From: Bacillota bacterium
GTDB lineage: Bacteria > Bacillota > Clostridia > Lachnospirales > Lachnospiraceae
Direction of reading: 5' to 3'
Length of the DNA: 64,000 nt
Assembly (NCBI GenBank): GCA_023437365.1
Contig: JAEZGK010000056.1
Coordinates: forward strand, 96,715-160,714
Shown: piece after piece, positions 59,829 through 64,000 of the stretch
How the letters are laid out: the number at the start of each line of letters is the position of its first letter
How positions within the stretch are numbered: position 1 is the stretch's first letter
Notes under the pieces: generated by a model
Database searches by the model: none
What the model saw: only the letters and a program-made list of their open reading frames with translations
Told to the model about the DNA's origin: nothing
Translations under genes and position numbers: made by a program

Positions 59829-61061
59829 ATGTCGACCAATGTTTATGACATATTAATGGAACGTGGGTTTATCGAGCAATGTACCCATGAAGAAGAAGTT
59901 CGTGAATTATTAGGAAAGGAATCTGTTACCTTTTATATAGGCTTTGATGCAACTGCCGACAGCTTGACCGCAGGTCATTTTTTAACCGTTATGGCTATGA
60001 TGCACATGCAGCGTGCAGGCCATAAGCCGATTGCTCTCTTAGGTGGTGGTACCACCATGATTGGTGATCCCACCGGCAAATCCGATATGCGTACCCTGAT
60101 GACGATAGAAACCATTCAGCACAATGCGGATTGCTTCCAGAAGCAGCTCTCCAAGTTCATCAATTTTGAGAATGGTCAAGCAATCATCGCCAACAATGCT
60201 GACTGGCTGCTGGATTTGAATTATGTAGAATTTCTAAGAGAAATCGGTATCCATTTCTCTGTCAACAAGATGCTGACTGCAGATTGCTATAAGCAGCGCA
60301 TGGAGAAGGGTCTGACTTTCTTCGAATTCAACTATATGCTGATGCAGTCCTATGACTTCTGGAAGCTGAATAAATTATACGGCTGTACTCTTCAGCTCGG
60401 TGGCAATGACCAGTGGTCCAACATCCTTGGAGGTGTGGATCTGATCCGCCGCAAGGAACAGAAGCCTGCCTTCGGCCTGACCTTCAAGCTTCTGACCACC
60501 AGTGAGGGCATCAAGATGGGTAAGACCATGAAGGGTGCCGTATGGTTGGATCCGAATAAGACTTCTCCTTATGAATTCTATCAGTATTGGAGAAATATCG
60601 AGGATGTCAAGGTTGAAGAATGTCTCGGATTACTTACCTTCCTTCCGATGGAGGAAGTAAGAAGACTGGGTGCCCTTAAGGATGCAGAAATCAACCATGC
60701 AAAGGAAGTCCTTGCTTTTGAGATCACTAAAATCGTGCATGGTGAGGAAGAAGCTACCAAGGCTCAGGAAGCTGCCAGAGCATTGTTCGGCGGTGGCATG
60801 AAGTCTGAGGATATTCCCACCACCACTTACTCAGCCAATCAGTTTGCTGAGGGTGTCGATCTGATCACGATGATGTGCGATGCCAAGCTTGCTACCTCCC
60901 GTTCTGATGCCAGACGTAATATCGAACAGGGTGGGGTTACGGTCAATGACATAAAGGTTACCGATTTTGCCAAGGTATTTACCAGCAATGATTTTGATTC
61001 CGACGGAGCACTTCTCGTTCGTAAGGGTAAAAAGGCATATCATAGATTTATGGCTCAGTAA
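59829..61061 (+). CDS. tyrS: Tyrosyl-tRNA synthetase
   Basis: The product is 410 aa from ATG 59829 (AAGGAGG upstream). The class I HIGH-like motif is in YIGFDATADSLTAGHF, and KMSKS appears as GIKMGKTMKGAVWL (here KMGKT, the form common in clostridial TyrRS). The tyrosine-binding LMQSYDFWKL and QLGGNDQWSNIL segments are present. The S4 RNA-binding domain forms the C-terminus (SRSDARRNIEQGGVTVNDIK). It charges tRNA(Tyr). Confidence 0.97.
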   Translation: MSTNVYDILMERGFIEQCTHEEEVRELLGKESVTFYIGFDATADSLTAGHFLTVMAMMHMQRAGHKPIALLGGGTTMIGDPTGKSDMRTLMTIETIQHNADCFQKQLSKFINFENGQAIIANNADWLLDLNYVEFLREIGIHFSVNKMLTADCYKQRMEKGLTFFEFNYMLMQSYDFWKLNKLYGCTLQLGGNDQWSNILGGVDLIRRKEQKPAFGLTFKLLTTSEGIKMGKTMKGAVWLDPNKTSPYEFYQYWRNIEDVKVEECLGLLTFLPMEEVRRLGALKDAEINHAKEVLAFEITKIVHGEEEATKAQEAARALFGGGMKSEDIPTTTYSANQFAEGVDLITMMCDAKLATSRSDARRNIEQGGVTVNDIKVTDFAKVFTSNDFDSDGALLVRKGKKAYHRFMAQ

Positions 61062-61219
61062 TTACTTGAAATGTAAATATTAATATCGACCTGCTACAGT
61101 TTGTTATTGGTTCCTGTATTATGTTCCCGCTTTCGTTGTGTAATTACCAATATGTACGGAATTGCTGCAGCTTTATGCACTCTTCTGCAGCGAATAATAA
61201 TAAGAATGGAGTTGAAGTT

Positions 61220-62257
61220 ATGCCTTGGTGTCCAAAATGCAATGCAGAATATCAGGAGGGTTTTACCGTTTGCTCCGACTGCGGAGTCGAGCTGGTGGAA
61301 AATCTTGAGGAAGAAGAAATTCTCGTGCCTTTCTTTCAGGCAGAAGACAAAAGGATTGCAGACAAGCTGGCAAGTTTCTATCAATATTCCAACATGCCTG
61401 CAAGTGTAACCTTTGATGAAGAGAATGAGCTTTATATCGTTAATATTCCGCCTAAAGCGGAAAAAGAGGCACGAAAGCTTTATCAGGCCTTCTACTTTGT
61501 GGAGCGTGATAATATCGCCAACGGATTGTACAATGATGATAACACTGAGGGTGAGTACAGTACCGAAGAAACTGACACATTGGGTGATACTTCTTCAGAT
61601 CAAGCTACTGGAGATGCTGCTGATCAGACAGCGGAGGCTTCCGAAGAGGGCCCGGAAATCGAGTTATTCGACGAGGAACTCAATGAGGACGAGCTGAATG
61701 AGGAGGAAGCAGAGGTATATACTCCGAAAGCAAAACCCGGAAAGATCAAGATCGCTGATGAAGCAGATACGGATATTGAGCCTGAGGAGGATACCAGAAC
61801 CTATGTAATGAAGGCTGATAAATATAAGGATCTTGCCGGAACCGTATGGATATTCCTTATCTTCGGCATCGCCGGCTTGATATTCGTGCTGTTGAATGTC
61901 TTCGGTATCCTGACTGTCTTTAATGGTTGGCTCCCGAATACTATCATGGGTATCCTGTTCCTATTCTTCCTGTATGTAGGCATCAGTACAAATCAGAAGG
62001 CAAAGAAGCTTCGCTCTGAAATTGCAGCAGAGAATGAGATGACCGAGAAAATAAATGCCTGGTTCAAGGAACATTTTACAGAGGAGTTTATCGCTACCTT
62101 ATATAACAATACTATTTCCGAGGAGCTGAATTATATTAAGCTGACAGATGCCGTCAAGGAGCTATTATTAAAGGAATTCGGTCCTCAGAACCTTGCCTAC
62201 CTTGATCATCTGATAGAGGATTATTATAATAGCAACTTTGATCGGGCAGTGATTTAA
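61220..62257 (+). CDS. Zinc-ribbon/DUF2007-like membrane protein
   Basis: The product is 345 aa from ATG 61220 (GGAG 8 bases upstream). The N-terminus is a zinc ribbon (CPKCNAEYQEGFTVCSDCG). A DUF2007-like segment follows (VPFFQAEDKRIADKLASFYQ to ARKLYQAF, residues about 38-95). A long acidic stretch (about 100-195, rich in Glu/Asp) leads to two membrane helices (TVWIFLIFGIAGLIFVLLNV and IMGILFLFFLYVGIST) and a cytoplasmic C-terminus of about 80 residues. Function is unknown; the layout is common in Lachnospiraceae. Confidence 0.82.
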   Translation: MPWCPKCNAEYQEGFTVCSDCGVELVENLEEEEILVPFFQAEDKRIADKLASFYQYSNMPASVTFDEENELYIVNIPPKAEKEARKLYQAFYFVERDNIANGLYNDDNTEGEYSTEETDTLGDTSSDQATGDAADQTAEASEEGPEIELFDEELNEDELNEEEAEVYTPKAKPGKIKIADEADTDIEPEEDTRTYVMKADKYKDLAGTVWIFLIFGIAGLIFVLLNVFGILTVFNGWLPNTIMGILFLFFLYVGISTNQKAKKLRSEIAAENEMTEKINAWFKEHFTEEFIATLYNNTISEELNYIKLTDAVKELLLKEFGPQNLAYLDHLIEDYYNSNFDRAVI

Positions 62258-62305
62258 CAATAAATAAGCACGTTTACGATAAGACATAATAATTATGTCA
62301 GTGAG

Positions 62306-62368
62306 ATATAAAATAGTTAACCCGCAGTCACCTAACATTTATCGTTCTTGACTGCGGGTATTTTATAT
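62306..62368. terminator. Bidirectional terminator
   Basis: ATATAAAAT plus ACCCGCAGTC (62320-62329) pairs with GACTGCGGGT (62350-62359) plus ATTTTATAT. It separates the convergent zinc-ribbon and LRR genes. Confidence 0.88.
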
Positions 62369-62407
62369 TGTGTCCAGTATGACGAAATCTGATTAACTCC
62401 ATCCTTA

Positions 62408-63703
62408 TTATTCTTCAATTAATTCAAAATGTATCCCCCATGATTGCAATGCTTCCTCATAAGCTTTCATTTTGCCCTTGGGAATATATACCCTCATTGT
62501 CTGTACCTCAAATGGAATTTCCCCCACTAACTCAGGAGGATCACCCTTGAATTCAACATTACTGGTGTTACTTGCATTTCGATGGTACTTTTTCAGACTT
62601 TTGGGCAAATCAACGCTATAAGGTATCCCATCTCCACCCAAATCAATATCTAAGGAACCGTCCGCGACATATTCCACGCCTTCAGGTACGATTACTTCTT
62701 CAAAACTATTCTTCGCATATAATAATGTTTTTCCATCCTTCGTATATAGCCAACCATTTTCATCATTTTTATAATATTGGTTTGCTTCCTCTACTATAAC
62801 ATCACACAATGCCGGTGAAAAATCTATGCTAATCGGATGTTCGCCTATTTTCTCTACTGAAGCGGGGATCTTGATCGTCTTCGTAGGCTGTACAAGACAG
62901 ATACAATAATACCCGATTTCTTCAAGCCCTTTTGGCAGCTCCAAATATCCTCCTGATAATTCCGCTCCATTCTCCACAATATATGACCAATAATTGAGTG
63001 CATAATCTCCCAACTTCTTTACTGTAGATGGCAGATTGCAGGTGATACCCTCCAGAGCATAATCTCCAATTACCTCAAGACCTTCGTTCAGCTTCAACGT
63101 GATTGAAGCACAGCCATACCAGCCATGATCAAATGAACTCTCACCGATTGATTTTATGGTAGAGGGTAAAATAATTTCAATGATATTGGGTTCCCCGTTC
63201 ATATAAAATCCACATCCTTGAAATGCCCTCTTCTCTATCATTGATCGTCCTTCTTCAAATGTAATACACATCGGTCCAATTTTTGAAAAAGAATTTTCAT
63301 CAAGCTTTACATCCTTAGGAATCCAAAGTGTTACCTTCTTCATAAGATCAATATCAGCTTCCTCATCAATTGAAAATGCATACGCTCCGATTTCAGTGAC
63401 CCTTTCCGGTATTTTTATCGTCCTTTCTATATCATAACCACCGATATACCTAAGAAGCTTGCTTCCTTCTATGATATAATCCTCACTAATACTTAACCCG
63501 GATTTTTTATCCTCGTTATCAGAAATTAGCCGTTCTAGCCCAATATTTTTGTCATACCCATCTCCATCGGATTTCGGTGATAGAGTCTCCTCCGTCCCAA
63601 CCTCTAAAACACTGTCTTCTTTCGTTTCATTCCAACCTATATGTAAAAAAGACAATAATAAAGCACCTGCCAATAATGCAATTACATGTCTAAGTTTCAT
63701 CAT
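62408..63703 (-). CDS. Leucine-rich-repeat (BspA-like, LRR_5) secreted protein
   Basis: The product is 431 aa from ATG 63703 or 63700 (GGGAG upstream). A signal sequence (RHVIALLAGALLLSFLHIGW) is followed by LRR_5 units of about 23 residues: RTIKIPERVTEIGAYAFS, NIIEIILPSTIKSIGESSFD, LNEGLEVIGDYALEG, LPSTVKKLGDYALNY, LPKGLEEIGYYC and IPASVEKIGEHPIS. No lipobox or sorting signal is seen. Treponema/Bacteroides BspA relatives bind host or matrix proteins; in a soil or gut Clostridia the role is unknown. It lies next to an insertion-sequence end. Confidence 0.87.
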   Translation of the reverse strand: MMKLRHVIALLAGALLLSFLHIGWNETKEDSVLEVGTEETLSPKSDGDGYDKNIGLERLISDNEDKKSGLSISEDYIIEGSKLLRYIGGYDIERTIKIPERVTEIGAYAFSIDEEADIDLMKKVTLWIPKDVKLDENSFSKIGPMCITFEEGRSMIEKRAFQGCGFYMNGEPNIIEIILPSTIKSIGESSFDHGWYGCASITLKLNEGLEVIGDYALEGITCNLPSTVKKLGDYALNYWSYIVENGAELSGGYLELPKGLEEIGYYCICLVQPTKTIKIPASVEKIGEHPISIDFSPALCDVIVEEANQYYKNDENGWLYTKDGKTLLYAKNSFEEVIVPEGVEYVADGSLDIDLGGDGIPYSVDLPKSLKKYHRNASNTSNVEFKGDPPELVGEIPFEVQTMRVYIPKGKMKAYEEALQSWGIHFELIEE

Positions 63704-63828
63704 TTACTCCCTCTTCCCAAACCAACATCTATATTCTGGTATATATCATTTTAAAATAACATCCATATATTACCACAGGTATACTGTGAATACTACTACT
63801 TTATAATTTTGCATAGAATAGTAAGTAA

Positions 63829-64000
63829 GGGGCTGTTGCAAAACACTCTGATAGTCAGAGTAAGGATACAGGAATCTCGTCATGCACTGTTTGCCGGACA
63901 GCTTGTCGATATTGTTTGAACAGAAGCGAACATTTATGTTCGATTATGACAAGCAATATCGGCAGGATGTCCGGGAACCAGTGTGTTAGGGATGCCTGTA
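63829..64000. mobile_element. Probable insertion-sequence end and long imperfect palindrome
   Basis: GGGGCTGTTGCAAAAC (63829-63844) resembles terminal inverted repeats of several IS families (for example IS1182-type ends). A CTCTGA-tag-TCAGAG hairpin follows (63846-63860). Next, 63868-64000 forms a long imperfect palindrome: TGCCGGACA with TGTCCGGGA, CGATATTG with CAATATCG, and the tip CGAACAT-tt-ATGTTCG (63927-63942). The transposase, if present, is beyond the window. The stretch 63704-63828 holds only the LRR gene leader. Confidence 0.5.

Noticed and set aside
63927..63942. CGAACATTTATGTTCG as a LexA box
   Set aside because: The two half-sites are 2 bp further apart than in the SOS boxes at 31.2 kb, and it is the tip of a long palindrome with no gene to control.

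Overview
The window looks like chromosomal DNA of a low-GC, anaerobic, plant-polysaccharide-using Clostridia, most likely a Lachnospiraceae relative. The basis is base composition, strong AGGAGG ribosome binding sites, consensus TTGACA/TATAAT promoters, a GH51/GH43 arabinose locus, the rplU-prp-rpmA / obg-yhbY-nadD-yqeK-rsfS order, a lexA gene divergent from a LysM gene, and a LytTR-DUF3021-ABC operon. No rRNA, tRNA, CRISPR array or prophage was seen. Species assignment is inference.

Layout. 1-6 kb: the end of an Ig-like (BIG2) surface protein, two lipoproteins, a VOC protein, a decayed EamA transporter and a large secreted amidase. 6-8 kb: TtcA-type tRNA thiolase and a XerS-like tyrosine recombinase. 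8-15.3 kb: an arabino-oligosaccharide locus on the minus strand (binding protein, two permeases, GH51, LacI regulator, GH43) with a perfect sigma-A promoter and operator-like palindromes. 15.6-24.8 kb: an accessory zone of small single-function genes (GNATs, nitroreductase, flavodoxin, hydrolases, DUF proteins) mixed with at least four gene remnants. 24.9-30.6 kb: a Cthe_2159-like lipoprotein, DUF4956 and VTC-type polyphosphate polymerase operon next to a two-component system. Near-identical sites at identical spacing from the -10 box precede both transcription units. 30.6-32 kb: SOS genes. 32.3-34.8 kb: LytTR/DUF3021/ABC. 35.7-40.7 kb: ribosome-assembly and housekeeping genes. 42.2-45.2 kb: an ABC-2 exporter behind a long leader with two serial terminator-like hairpins. 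45.2-50 kb: YbaK, RNase G and the radical SAM pair. 51-59.6 kb: KdpDE without kdpFABC, then an ABC-2 exporter with its own histidine kinase and LuxR-type regulator. 59.8-63.7 kb: TyrS, a zinc-ribbon membrane protein and a leucine-rich-repeat surface protein. The right edge appears to enter an insertion sequence.

How it fits together. Much of the window concerns the cell surface and sensing: amidase, LysM hydrolase, BIG2, LRR and Cthe_2159 proteins, four sensor kinases or regulators, and three exporter operons. The most interesting non-coding signals are a dispersed family of roughly 110-bp cloverleaf-like palindromes (one complete copy at each of three loci plus one half copy), a shared response-regulator site, the attenuator-like leader at 42.26-42.61 kb, and several tandem repeats next to promoters.
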